Shown: positions 1-8,165 of the stretch, piece by piece
Numbering within the stretch: position 1 is the stretch's first letter
Layout of the letters: the number at the start of each line of letters is the position of its first letter
From: Cyclobacteriaceae bacterium
GTDB lineage: Bacteria > Bacteroidota > Bacteroidia > Cytophagales > Cyclobacteriaceae
DNA: 64,000 bases
Direction: 5' to 3'
NCBI GenBank assembly: GCA_028285685.1
Contig: JANQOR010000038.1
Coordinates: forward strand, 1-64,000
The notes under the pieces: generated by a model
The model's database searches: none
What the model was told of the DNA's origin: nothing
Seen by the model: only the letters and a program-made list of their open reading frames with translations
Program-made: the position numbers and the translations under genes

Positions 1-1
1 T

Positions 2-2185
2 AGCCTAAGTGATGTGCCAGTCAATTTAGACACCGACGCTACCGATGATTTCAGCGGTTCTTTCAATGATTTGGCAGATGTACCAATCAATCTTGACACC
101 GATTCAACCGATGACTTTGACGGCTCATTTACCAGTTTAAGTAATGTTCCTGCCAATCTAGATACTGATGCCAGCGATGATTTCAGCGGTTCTTTCAATG
201 ACCTGGCAGATGTACCAGTCAATCTTGACACCGATTCGACCGACGACTTTGATGGCTCATTTACCAGCCTAAGTGACGTGCCAGTCAATTTAGACACTGA
301 TGCTAACGATGATTTCAGCGGTTCTTTTAATGACTTGGTAGATGTACCAATCAATCTTGACACAGATTCAACCGACGACTTTGATGGTTCATTCACCAGT
401 TTGAGTAATGTGCCTGTTAATTTAGATACCGACGCTAGCGATGATTTCAGTGGTTCTTTTGATGATCTGGCAGATGTTCCGGGCAACCTTGACACCGATT
501 CGACAGATGATTTTGATGGCTCTTTTAATAGTTTGAGCGATGTGCCTGTTAATTTAGATACCGATGCTACCGATGATTTCAGCGGTTCTTTTAATGACCT
601 GTCGGATGTTCCAGTTAACCTGGATACCGATTCCACGGATGACTTTGATGGTTCATTTACTAGCTTGAGCGATGTGCCGGTTAATCTAGACACCGATGCT
701 ACCGATGATTTCAGTGGCTCCTTTGATGACCTGGCAGATGTTCCGGGCAACCTTGACACCGATTCGACAGATGATTTTGATGGCTCATTTAATAGTTTGA
801 GTGATGTACCCGTTAATCTAGACATGGATGCTACCGATGATTTCAGTGGATCCTTTGATGATCTGGCAGATGTTCCCGGTAATCTTGACACAGACGCCAC
901 AGATGATTTCAGCGGAGACTACAATGATCTCACGAATCAGCCCACATTGATCTTTTCAACCTCAACCAATATCACGTCCAATGCTGGTGGAAACCTGACA
1001 CTAGATAGTTTCGTATTTGGCAGTCCTTCGATGGACGATGATACAGACACCGACCATGACTCTAGAATGTTTTTTGAGAAAAGCACTGGCTCTTTCCGGG
1101 CAGGAACAGTCACAGATACTGAATGGGACTCTAGGGGTACAGGTTCAGTCGCTTTGGGGAACAACAACACAGCTAGTGGCAACTATTCGGCAATTGGAGG
1201 AGGAATCAACAACTCTGTCACTCAGCCATACACAACAATCGCTGGTGGATTAAATAACACGGCCTTCGAAAAAAGTTTCGTTGGCGGAGGTGAGCAAAAC
1301 TACGCGGGCTTTGAAGCAGCAATTGTTGGGGGAGTTCAAAATACAGCGAGTGGAAGTAGTACTTTCATAGGAGGGGGAGATGAAAACTCTGCGACAGCTG
1401 GTCGAAGTATTGTAGTTGGGGGCTGGCAAAATGTAGCTTCTGGGGCCAATTCATTTATTGGCGGTGGCACCAACAACACTAGTGCAGGTCTTTGGTCTTC
1501 CATTCCCGGTGGAAGGGAATTGTTTGCCAACTCTTTTGGCGAAGTTGCTGTGGGGATCTATGGTACAAATGTTTCTGCGATGAGCTCAACATCGTACAAT
1601 TCAGCTGATAGGCTTTTTGCAATCGGAAATGGCACAGGTACATCAGCCAGAAGCGACGCACTTGTAATGCTCAAGAATGGAAATACCACCTTGAAGGGAG
1701 AACTAACACTTACAAATGGTAGTAGTTCGTTCACATTACCAAATTCTGATGGAGCCAGCGGGCAAATATTGAGTACCGACGGAAGCGGCAATGTTGAGTG
1801 GATTAATCAAGCCCAACCAACTATTCTTGTAAGTACTTCTGACAACACCACGATTCCGGATAATCCTGGCAATTACTTTATTTCGCAGGATTTTGGGCCC
1901 AGCGGTAGTAACTCTGACATCGTGGTAACCTTGCCCACCAACGCAACAGCTGGCGATAGAATTACTGTTACCGCGAATTCTGTATTTACGAACGATGTAT
2001 GGTTTCTCCTAAACGGTCATACGTTTAGAGGAAGCTCGGGAACAACAGGTGTTACCATAAATTCGGTCATGTATACGGTGTCTATCTGGAAGGGTACCCT
2101 GGATAATAACGATGCGAGCTTGACGCTCATGTTTGACGGGAACACCTGGATACCAATCAATGGAAGAATGATCGAGCAAGCCTAG
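2..2185 (+). CDS. Large repeat protein with YadA-head-like region (5' end outside window)
   Basis: The reading frame is open to the window edge, so this is the C-terminal 728 residues or so of a longer protein. Order of parts: fourteen 22-residue Asp-rich repeats of the type NLDTDxTDDFSGSFNDLxDVP up to about residue 310, a link DYNDLTNQPT that resembles linkers common in phage tail fibres, and then a Gly/Asn/Ala-rich stretch (about 375-500) with repeated ALGNNNTASG and IGGGxNNxA units, as in left-handed beta-roll heads of YadA-type adhesins. A motif LPNSDGASGQILSTDGSG follows, common in Bacteroidota surface and tail proteins, then a compact C-terminal domain. There is no membrane anchor and no type IX sorting tail at the C-terminus. 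A surface-exposed or fibre-like structural role is inferred; the true start, signal peptide and export route lie outside the window. Confidence 0.8.
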   Translation, partial: SLSDVPVNLDTDATDDFSGSFNDLADVPINLDTDSTDDFDGSFTSLSNVPANLDTDASDDFSGSFNDLADVPVNLDTDSTDDFDGSFTSLSDVPVNLDTDANDDFSGSFNDLVDVPINLDTDSTDDFDGSFTSLSNVPVNLDTDASDDFSGSFDDLADVPGNLDTDSTDDFDGSFNSLSDVPVNLDTDATDDFSGSFNDLSDVPVNLDTDSTDDFDGSFTSLSDVPVNLDTDATDDFSGSFDDLADVPGNLDTDSTDDFDGSFNSLSDVPVNLDMDATDDFSGSFDDLADVPGNLDTDATDDFSGDYNDLTNQPTLIFSTSTNITSNAGGNLTLDSFVFGSPSMDDDTDTDHDSRMFFEKSTGSFRAGTVTDTEWDSRGTGSVALGNNNTASGNYSAIGGGINNSVTQPYTTIAGGLNNTAFEKSFVGGGEQNYAGFEAAIVGGVQNTASGSSTFIGGGDENSATAGRSIVVGGWQNVASGANSFIGGGTNNTSAGLWSSIPGGRELFANSFGEVAVGIYGTNVSAMSSTSYNSADRLFAIGNGTGTSARSDALVMLKNGNTTLKGELTLTNGSSSFTLPNSDGASGQILSTDGSGNVEWINQAQPTILVSTSDNTTIPDNPGNYFISQDFGPSGSNSDIVVTLPTNATAGDRITVTANSVFTNDVWFLLNGHTFRGSSGTTGVTINSVMYTVSIWKGTLDNNDASLTLMFDGNTWIPINGRMIEQA
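14..937 (+). repeat. Fourteen tandem 66-bp repeats, alternating two types (132-bp higher-order period)
   Basis: In-frame units of 66 bp encode 22 residues each. Odd units read TDDFSGSF(N/D)DL and even units read STDDFDGSF(T/N)SLS, so the true period is a two-unit 132 bp. The last two units break the alternation (both odd-type). Units 7-8 (410-541) and 11-12 (674-805) are almost identical and lie 264 bp apart, which suggests a recent four-unit duplication or gene conversion. The array continues upstream of the window. Confidence 0.9.
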
Positions 2186-2192
2186 TGGAGAT

Positions 2193-2229
2193 GTGTGCGA
2201 TCGACTTTCGTCGATCTCACACTTTAATT
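2193..2229 (+). terminator. Rho-independent terminator of the repeat protein gene
   Basis: Seven bases after the stop codon there is a strong hairpin: GTGTG, one mismatch, GATCGAC, loop TTTC, GTCGATC, one mismatch, CACAC. It is followed by TTTAATTT. The T-run is broken, but the 12-bp stem is very stable. Confidence 0.8.
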
Positions 2230-2262
2230 TCCCATTCCTAGTTGATTTTTATAGCAATAGGA

Positions 2263-2293
2263 TTTGCGCATATCCAAAAGGGTGCTACATTTG
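2263..2293 (+). promoter_or_regulatory. Bacteroidota-type promoter upstream of tRNA-Val
   Basis: TTTG at 2263-2266, a 19-base spacer, then TACATTTG at 2286-2293. This matches the known Bacteroidota sigma factor consensus (TTTG, 19-21 bases, TAnnTTTG). Transcription would begin near 2296-2301, about 75 bases before the tRNA. Confidence 0.75.
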
Positions 2294-2305
2294 CAAACCT
2301 TTTTG

Positions 2306-2367
2306 AACGCCGAAGCAAATTGCGAGGTGTTTTTTTATCACCCAGGCTTTTGCTGAGGTGATTTTTT
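2306..2367 (+). terminator. Two tandem terminator-like hairpins between promoter and tRNA-Val
   Basis: Hairpin 1: AACGCC (2306-2311) pairs with GGTGTT (2326-2331), with an inner GCA/TGC stem, followed by seven T. Hairpin 2: ATCACC-CAG (2337-2345) pairs with CTG-A-GGTGAT (2353-2362), followed by five T. Both look like intrinsic terminators, yet they lie between the predicted start site and the tRNA. They may attenuate tRNA synthesis or define a very short RNA. Confidence 0.6.
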
Positions 2368-2371
2368 AGTT

Positions 2372-2446
2372 GGGATCTTAGCTCAGTTGGTTCAGAGCAC
2401 CTGCCTTACAAGCAGGGGGTCACTGGTTCGAATCCAGTAGGTCCCA
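2372..2446 (+). tRNA. tRNA-Val (anticodon TAC)
   Basis: A full cloverleaf can be folded. The acceptor stem GGGATCT pairs with AGGTCCC, the D-arm contains AGCTCAGTTGGTTCAGAGC, the anticodon stem CCTGC/GCAGG encloses the loop CTTACAA with anticodon TAC at 2407-2409, and the T-arm contains GGTTCGAATCC. The discriminator base is A at 2446 and CCA is not encoded. It reads GTN valine codons. Confidence 0.97.
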
Positions 2447-2456
2447 CGTCGATCAG

Positions 2457-2488
2457 AATCCATCTTGTGAATGCAGGGTGGATTTTTT
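2457..2488 (+). terminator. Terminator after tRNA-Val
   Basis: AATCCATC (2457-2464) pairs with GGTGGATT (2477-2484) around a 12-base loop and is followed by four more T. From here to 2715 I see no gene or clear signal. Confidence 0.7.
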
Positions 2489-2715
2489 GTTTCATGCCGA
2501 CTGGTGATCAAACTATTTGAAACTCGAAGACCTAGTGGACTTGATACAATTGCAAAGTTGACGCGGACACGATTGAGTGAAGTTTGAAACTAAGCGGTAA
2601 ATCGCAAAGGGGTAGGCAAAGACTGAAATTCACCTGTGATTTTGACAGCTTCACAATAATTTTAGGGTCATTTCTAACTGATTACCGTTTGCTTTACATC
2701 TATACTTTAGCATCA

Positions 2716-2898
2716 ATGACATCAATTGACCTGTTTGAGATGAGAAGAATTAGTCCATTCGAGGTGCCTCAAGGATACTTCGAACAACTGTATGTGGAGA
2801 TTATGGAAAGGACTGTGTCAACTCAAGTAACCACGCCAACGAAGGAGGAAAGCAAATTTCAGTCTAATAAGATCAATACAAAAAAATCAAATTGCTAG
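2716..2898 (+). CDS. Small orphan reading frame with a FEVPxGYFE motif, possibly a gene remnant
   Basis: A 60-residue frame from ATG at 2716. It carries SPFEVPQGYFEQLYVEIMER near its N-terminus, which resembles the (N)PFxVPEGYFExL motif at the start of a group of small Bacteroidota proteins often found next to sigma/anti-sigma genes. Those proteins normally continue with a membrane segment; here the frame stops soon after a polar Thr/Lys/Ser tail. A longer version starting at 2584 has no support. I read it as a truncated remnant or a short unknown protein. It sits between tRNA-Val and a degenerate tRNA-like fragment. Confidence 0.35.
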   Translation: MTSIDLFEMRRISPFEVPQGYFEQLYVEIMERTVSTQVTTPTKEESKFQSNKINTKKSNC

Positions 2899-2914
2899 GC
2901 ACATTGTCAGGGAG

Positions 2915-2947
2915 AGGAGTCGCGGGAATTCGAGACCATTAGGTCCC
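2915..2947 (+). pseudogene. Degenerate copy of the tRNA-Val 3' end
   Basis: This 33-base stretch aligns with the variable loop, T-arm and acceptor 3' strand of the tRNA at 2372-2446 with about 24 matches and one 2-base gap. The last eight bases, TAGGTCCC, are identical. The T-stem no longer pairs, so it is not a working tRNA. It could be a decayed tandem tRNA or an attachment-site-like scar. Confidence 0.4.
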
Positions 2948-3046
2948 GAGGTCAACTAAAAAGATCGTCCTCTGGCGGCTGTCTTTTTTCTTTGTAGCCC
3001 CTTAGTTGCGTAATTCTGGTGAGTTTTATCTCCGCCTCGGATTTGT

Positions 3047-3054
3047 TAAATTTG
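3047..3054 (+). promoter_or_regulatory. -7 box TAAATTTG for the gene at 3076
   Basis: It matches TAnnTTTG. The -33 position (TTTT at 3024-3027, 19-base spacing) is weak. The implied start site near 3060 supports the ATG at 3076 over the GTG at 3019. Confidence 0.45.
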
Positions 3055-3075
3055 AATAAAGCCGTCTCTTCAAAA

Positions 3076-4251
3076 ATGGGGATCCGAAAGCTCATATTCA
3101 TAATCTTTTTTACTTGTCTTGCATTTGAAGTTGCAAGTCAGATTCCTATTATGCCTGAGCAATTTCGAGTTAACCTTGGAGCTAAGGATATTCATCGGGA
3201 CATGAGCTTCTACCAATTGCAATACCGAACTTCAACTGTTGATCTTAGGAAACTAAAACCGATGGTAAAGCAGGAAATTCCCGATTCGGTAGTGATTGTC
3301 CCTCCGGATCTTTCAAGCTTTGATCATGTAGTAGTTCTCGTGGGTCTAGTAGGCAACGATGCCTCAAATATGGTTTTATGGCTGGCCGGGAACTATAACT
3401 ATCGAAATATTACTTTTTTTCTCGACTACGATCAGGACAGAAATTTTGTTAACGACGAGGGACCAGTTAGAATAAAGGCCGGTGCTGATCCAGTAGAAGT
3501 GATGTTGGCGCAAAACAATCAGAATAGAAAACTTTTGTTGACAGTTCCAGAGGTAGAGGTACGTAGAATAGAGAAATACAAAGTGCGGATAGCAAATCGA
3601 TTTGCAGTTGGATTGTCAATGGGTGTCGGCACTGGAGATATTAACTACCAATATGATGACCTTGTGATTGGATACCCCACTAGCTATTTTGTGAAGATTA
3701 CCGAAAAAAATCTAACAGCTACACTATCCTATGATACAAGGCTGTTCAACGTAGGAGTCAGCGCTTCTTTTCAAAATCACTATTACTTCACCACCCATCT
3801 TGATGTGGTCAAGGGAGAACCCTTTTATAGAAGACTGATTGATTTCATTTGGTTGTATGATGACAATACAGATCATCACGTCAATCTTGACGAACATTCC
3901 AATAATAGAGTTCAGTTGGGAGTATTTGGCTCCTTGAAGCTAAAAATCAGCCGAGCCATAGATATTCACACGACTTTCAGAACAGGATTGACCAGTTACT
4001 TCAATCCAACATACAATCGATTTGTTCATCAGGAAGATCAGATTTATCCACTAAGGACCAGCCCGTTTTATGAAGTGGGTGTCAGAGTGGAATTTACCAC
4101 CGGCATTGAGAGAGCGGTTTTTGTGGAATTTGCCAGAAATGAGCAAAAATGGGAACCTGAGGGATTCCTGGCGGATACTCCTCATGAGAACTTTGAATCA
4201 AGTTCGGTGATGGCCAAATTAAATGTCGGATACAGGTTTACGCTTAAGTGA
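3076..4251 (+). CDS. Putative outer-membrane or exported beta-rich protein of unknown function
   Basis: 391 residues from ATG 3076. The N-terminus is a clear signal peptide (basic start, then hydrophobic LIFIIFFTCLAF, ending VASQ). No catalytic motif is visible. Residues about 65-170 look beta-rich with an Asp-rich loop DYDQDRNFVNDEG. The second half alternates polar and hydrophobic residues as in a beta barrel (for example FNVGVSASFQNHYYF) and ends KLNVGYRFTLK, like the last strand of an outer-membrane protein although the final residue is Lys. A GTG at 3019 would add 19 residues before the signal peptide and is less likely. I do not recognise the family. Confidence 0.7.
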   Translation: MGIRKLIFIIFFTCLAFEVASQIPIMPEQFRVNLGAKDIHRDMSFYQLQYRTSTVDLRKLKPMVKQEIPDSVVIVPPDLSSFDHVVVLVGLVGNDASNMVLWLAGNYNYRNITFFLDYDQDRNFVNDEGPVRIKAGADPVEVMLAQNNQNRKLLLTVPEVEVRRIEKYKVRIANRFAVGLSMGVGTGDINYQYDDLVIGYPTSYFVKITEKNLTATLSYDTRLFNVGVSASFQNHYYFTTHLDVVKGEPFYRRLIDFIWLYDDNTDHHVNLDEHSNNRVQLGVFGSLKLKISRAIDIHTTFRTGLTSYFNPTYNRFVHQEDQIYPLRTSPFYEVGVRVEFTTGIERAVFVEFARNEQKWEPEGFLADTPHENFESSSVMAKLNVGYRFTLK

Positions 4252-4364
4252 TCCCGATTCTTCCCTAATTTCAATTTGTCCTCAGAACGACGCGTGTGTC
4301 AATGATTTCAATACAATCGAACTTATTTGTCAATTTTTGGTTTCAGATTCGAAACCTAAATTCA

Positions 4365-4829
4365 ATGAAAACACATTACTTACTCCTCATCTTATTGATT
4401 TCTGCCTGTGGCTCCTCTGAAGAACCAAAAGGGAAAGTTTTTGTAACCAATGGTGTGGCTGTCGGAGGATATGATCCAGTCTCTTATTTCGTACAATCAG
4501 AGGCCATGCCAGGTGATGCATCTGTTACATCAACGGTTAACGGGATCACCTATCAATTTTCAAGTGCTGGTAACAAGGATCTATTCGATTCTGATCCGGA
4601 AAAGTATATCCCTGCATATGGAGGATGGTGCGCCTACGCTGTTGCTGAAAGCTCCACTAAGATGGAGCCGGATCCAACCATGTGGCAAATTCAGGATGGG
4701 AAACTTCTTCTTTTTTATGACGATTGGATGACTTCTCTGACAGGCAGTTTGAAGGAAGAGTGGAATACGGATCATGAGGGATACAAGAGAAGGGCGGACG
4801 ATAACTGGGTAGTAGTGGGACAAGAATAA
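4365..4829 (+). CDS. YHS-domain lipoprotein
   Basis: 154 residues from ATG 4365. The lipobox LLISAC gives a lipidated Cys15. Right after it comes a YHS-like domain: GVAVGGYDPVSYF, then VNGITYQFSSAGNKDLFDSDPEKYIPAYGGWCAY split over a few residues, as in the YHS family often tied to metal (copper) binding. One Cys remains in GGWCAY. A C-terminal extension follows (about residues 110-154, Trp- and Asp-rich). The frame continues upstream to 4296, but the signal peptide fixes the start at 4365. A periplasmic metal-related role is family knowledge, not shown here. Confidence 0.8.
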   Translation: MKTHYLLLILLISACGSSEEPKGKVFVTNGVAVGGYDPVSYFVQSEAMPGDASVTSTVNGITYQFSSAGNKDLFDSDPEKYIPAYGGWCAYAVAESSTKMEPDPTMWQIQDGKLLLFYDDWMTSLTGSLKEEWNTDHEGYKRRADDNWVVVGQE

Positions 4830-4850
4830 AGAACTCCAAAACTTAATTTT

Positions 4851-4878
4851 AAAAACCTTTCATTTGAAAGGTTTTTTT
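4851..4878 (+). terminator. Terminator of the YHS lipoprotein gene
   Basis: AAAAACCTTTC pairs perfectly over 11 bp with GAAAGGTTTTT around the loop ATTT, with two further T on the + side. The A-run on the left arm also makes it usable from the other strand. Confidence 0.85.
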
Positions 4879-4899
4879 ATTTCTTAGTGACACTTTTTA

Positions 4900-5802
4900 T
4901 TGACTTTACAAGTGAACTTCCGGAACCTGCTACGAATCTGTATTCTTCCAAGTGTTTTATGCTTTTGTAGTTCCAAGGATCAGTTCGATATCCAGGGACA
5001 CAGAGGTGCTCGTGGGTTGATGCCTGAAAATTCCATTCCGGGGTTTTTGAAAGCAATAGACCTAGGCGTCACAACCCTTGAAATGGATCTTTCTTTCACA
5101 GCAGATTCCATTTTGGTCTTAAGTCACGAGCCTTATTTCTCGTCAGAGATCTGTGAAGATACCGTTGGCAATAGAATCAGTGAAAGAAGTCGGGGAAATC
5201 TCTATCAGATGCGCTACGATGAAATTGTGAAGTATGATTGTGGCAGCCTTCCGCATCCTAGATTCCCGGATCAAATGAAGATTCAAGTTTTCAAACCTAG
5301 ATTCACTGATGTACTGGACACCGTCGATTGGTACGTGACTGCAAACAGCATTTCACCAGTCCATTTCAATATTGAACTGAAGACCAGAGTTGAAACAGAT
5401 CATGTCTTTCACCCAGCCATAGGTGTATTTTCCAATCTTGTTTTCGAAGAATTGGCAAGAAGAAAGATTCTGGACCGAGTGACTATTCAGTCATTTGATT
5501 TTCGCACATTACAATATTTTAAGAAGAAATATCCTGAAGTTGAGCTCGCGGTGCTGATAGAAAATGAGCTGCCGTGGAAGCACAACCTGGACTCCCTTGG
5601 CTTCATTCCCGATATATATTCCTGCTATTATCAGTTACTTTCGCGTGAAAGTATCGCAGAAATGCAAGCAGACAAGATCAGGGTAATACCCTGGACGGTG
5701 AATGAGACCGAAACAATGGTTGAGCTGATCGCCTGGGGAGTGGATGGAATTATTACCGACTACCCTGATCGATTGATAAACCTACTAAGCACAGATAAAT
5801 GA
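4900..5802 (+). CDS. Glycerophosphodiester phosphodiesterase
   Basis: 300 residues if started at TTG 4900; GTG at 4912 is an alternative. It hydrolyses glycerophosphodiesters to sn-glycerol 3-phosphate and an alcohol. The GDPD signature is complete: QGHRGARGLMPENS (His and Glu of the active site), LEMDLSFT with the metal-binding acidic pair, and LSHEP with the second catalytic His. The barrel end IITDYPDRL is also typical. The N-terminus is hydrophobic with Cys residues (SVLCFCSS) just before the domain, so a lipoprotein or cleaved export signal is likely, which places it in the periplasm. Its stop overlaps the ATG of the next gene (ATGA), so the two are co-translated. Confidence 0.9.
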   Translation: MTLQVNFRNLLRICILPSVLCFCSSKDQFDIQGHRGARGLMPENSIPGFLKAIDLGVTTLEMDLSFTADSILVLSHEPYFSSEICEDTVGNRISERSRGNLYQMRYDEIVKYDCGSLPHPRFPDQMKIQVFKPRFTDVLDTVDWYVTANSISPVHFNIELKTRVETDHVFHPAIGVFSNLVFEELARRKILDRVTIQSFDFRTLQYFKKKYPEVELAVLIENELPWKHNLDSLGFIPDIYSCYYQLLSRESIAEMQADKIRVIPWTVNETETMVELIAWGVDGIITDYPDRLINLLSTDK

Positions 5803-6797
5803 GTAAAAAGTACGACGTATGCGCCATTGGCAACGCATTGGTTGATTATGAAATTGAAGTAACTGATGAATTTTTCGCAAAAAACAATGTGGAAAAAGGA
5901 CTAATGACCTTGGTGGACAATGAAAAACAAAAAGAACTGGTGGCGCTAGCTGGAGATGGAATAAGGAAAAAGCAGGGTGGGGGTTCAGCTGCTAATACCA
6001 TTTTTGGAGTAAGTGACTTTGGAGGAAGCGGCTTCTATACCTGCAAAGTGGCAAATGATGAGGACGGACATCTTTTTGTCAATGATTTGAATGAGTACGG
6101 AATCGATTCCAATCTTAACGCTTCGAACTTACTGGATGGAACCACAGGTAAGTGTCTTGTAATGATTACGCCAGACGCAGAAAGGACCATGAACACTTTT
6201 CTTGGAATTACCACCGATTTTTCGCCGCAAGAACTGAATGTCGAGGCGATCAGGGATTCCAATTACCTCTTCATGGAAGGATTCCTAGTTTCCTCCGAAA
6301 CTGGATTGCAAGCGATGTTGGAAGCTAAAAAAATGGCAGAGGAGAGTAATGTGAAAGTAAGTCTTACATTTTCAGATCCATCTATGGTCAAGTACTTTGG
6401 CGATCAAATGCGCCAGGTAGTTGGAAATGGGGTCGACCTATTGTTTTGCAACATTCACGAAGGTGAGCTATTCACCGGCCTGGAAGGATTGGAGACTATA
6501 AAAGAAGAACTTAAAAAATATGCTAAGCAATTCGTAGTGACGCTAGGTGCTGAGGGTGCTGTGACATACGATGGAGAAACATTCTCGAAAATAGAACCGT
6601 TTCCAGTTAAAGCGGTGGACTCTACCGGAGCAGGTGACATGTTCGCCGGGGCATTTTTGTACGGAATAAACCACGGTCACTCGTTTGTCGAAGCTGGAAA
6701 ACTTGCTAGCTTGGCTAGTTCAACAGTTGTTGGCAAATTTGGTCCAAGACTAAATGAAACTCACATAGCTGAAATCAAGAATCAACTGTCTCAATAA
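5799..6797 (+). CDS. PfkB-family sugar/nucleoside kinase (adenosine kinase-like)
   Basis: 332 residues. PfkB fold: N-terminal YDVCAIGNALVDYEIEV, the substrate loop GGGSAANT, and the C-terminal signature DSTGAGDMFAGAFLYG with catalytic base Asp280. The pattern resembles the adenosine kinase branch widespread in Bacteroidota, but ribokinase-like or other substrates cannot be excluded. It is cytoplasmic and phosphorylates a ribose-type hydroxyl using ATP. It overlaps the upstream GDPD gene by four bases. Confidence 0.88.
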   Translation: MSKKYDVCAIGNALVDYEIEVTDEFFAKNNVEKGLMTLVDNEKQKELVALAGDGIRKKQGGGSAANTIFGVSDFGGSGFYTCKVANDEDGHLFVNDLNEYGIDSNLNASNLLDGTTGKCLVMITPDAERTMNTFLGITTDFSPQELNVEAIRDSNYLFMEGFLVSSETGLQAMLEAKKMAEESNVKVSLTFSDPSMVKYFGDQMRQVVGNGVDLLFCNIHEGELFTGLEGLETIKEELKKYAKQFVVTLGAEGAVTYDGETFSKIEPFPVKAVDSTGAGDMFAGAFLYGINHGHSFVEAGKLASLASSTVVGKFGPRLNETHIAEIKNQLSQ

Positions 6798-6843
6798 GAC
6801 CTTTGATTTGACTGATTAAAAGTGAAACGTAACCCTTAAATCA

Positions 6844-8154
6844 ATGAGAAAAATCTTTATTCTACTTTTTTCTATCTCCGTTCTGGCCACTCATGCCCAG
6901 GAAAGGAAGATAGAGTTTGAAGAGTATGACTTACAGAATGGGCTGCATGTCATATTGCACCAGGACAATTCCACACCAATCGTAGCTGTTTCATCAGCCT
7001 ACCACGTTGGTTCTAAAGACGAAGAAGTTGGTAAAACCGGATTTGCGCATTTCTTTGAGCATGTGGCTTCCAGGAAATCGGTCAACATTCCAGTTGGAGG
7101 ATTTACCGACTATGTGTCAGAAGCGGGAGGCACTCGAAATGCTACTACAAATTTTGATCGAACCTACTATTTTGAACTTCTTCCCTCAAATCAGTTAGAG
7201 TTAGGACTGTGGTTAGAGTCCGAGCGAATGTTCAACATGATTGTGGATACCGGAGTGGTGGAAACCCAACGCGAGGTTGTGAAGGAGGAAAGAAGGCTTC
7301 GAAACGACAATCAACCATATGGAACATTGATTGAAGAAATACTGGTCAGATCTTTTAAGGAACACAACTATAGGTGGCCCGTGATCGGTTCGATGGAAGA
7401 TCTGGACAGGGCGACAGTTGCTGATTTTGAAGCCTTTAAAAACAAATTCTACGTCCCTAACAATGCAGTACTTTCAATTGCTGGCGACATCCAGATTGAG
7501 GAAACCAAGCGGTTGGTGGAGCTCTATTTTGGAGAATTTGACAAGGGCCCAGAGATAGTGCGACAGAATATAGTGGAGCCAAAGCAAAAAATGGAAGTAG
7601 TGGATACGGTTTATGATAACGTCCAACTTCCAGCCCTGGTAATGGCCTATCATATCCCTGCAATCGGAACGGATGATTATTATGCTATGAATATGCTGAA
7701 CTTGATTTTAGCAAACGGTCAAAGCTCAAGGATGAATAAAAAGCTTGTTGATGAAACTCAATTAGCCGTTTTCGCCGGAGCTTTTGATTTAGCAAGTGAA
7801 GATCCGGGTATTTCAATTGCCTTCGGTGTAGCCAATGCGGGTGTAAGCCTCATAGAAGTAAGTGATGCCATGCAAGGCGAAATTGATCGGATTAAAAATG
7901 AAATAGTTCCTGAAAAAGAGTTTCAGAAAGTTCTAAATCAAGTAGAAAACAATTTTATAAGCGGAAATTCTTCAATGGCCGGAATTGCTGGATCATTGGC
8001 AAACTATTACCTGATCAGAGGGAATACGAATTTGATCAACACGGAACTTGAGAAATTTTTAGCTGTCACGCCACAGGATGTTCAGAACGTCGCCAAAAAG
8101 TATCTCGGTGATAATAACAGGGTGGTTCTGCACTGGTTACCTAAACCTCAATAA
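6844..8154 (+). CDS. M16-family zinc peptidase, catalytic subunit
   Basis: 436 residues with a signal peptide ending ATHAQ, so periplasmic. The inverted zinc motif HxxEH is at residues 69-73 (HFFEH), and the third ligand lies in the conserved ETQREVVKEERR block (Glu148 or Glu149), about 76 residues later as the family requires. The C-terminal half carries NGQSSRMNKKLVDETQLA, the usual M16 second-domain motif. The next gene, 11 bases downstream, is a second M16 protein lacking the zinc motif, so the two probably form a heterodimeric peptidase. Confidence 0.92.
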   Translation: MRKIFILLFSISVLATHAQERKIEFEEYDLQNGLHVILHQDNSTPIVAVSSAYHVGSKDEEVGKTGFAHFFEHVASRKSVNIPVGGFTDYVSEAGGTRNATTNFDRTYYFELLPSNQLELGLWLESERMFNMIVDTGVVETQREVVKEERRLRNDNQPYGTLIEEILVRSFKEHNYRWPVIGSMEDLDRATVADFEAFKNKFYVPNNAVLSIAGDIQIEETKRLVELYFGEFDKGPEIVRQNIVEPKQKMEVVDTVYDNVQLPALVMAYHIPAIGTDDYYAMNMLNLILANGQSSRMNKKLVDETQLAVFAGAFDLASEDPGISIAFGVANAGVSLIEVSDAMQGEIDRIKNEIVPEKEFQKVLNQVENNFISGNSSMAGIAGSLANYYLIRGNTNLINTELEKFLAVTPQDVQNVAKKYLGDNNRVVLHWLPKPQ

Positions 8155-8165
8155 CATTTAAGAAA

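Noticed and set aside
14..937. The 66-bp array as a CRISPR or noncoding satellite
   Set aside because: Units have no unique spacers, keep one reading frame and encode a regular 22-residue protein repeat.
2584..2715. Longer form of the small frame ending at 2898
   Set aside because: The added 44 residues show no motif, and the recognisable FEVPxGYFE part begins after the ATG at 2716.
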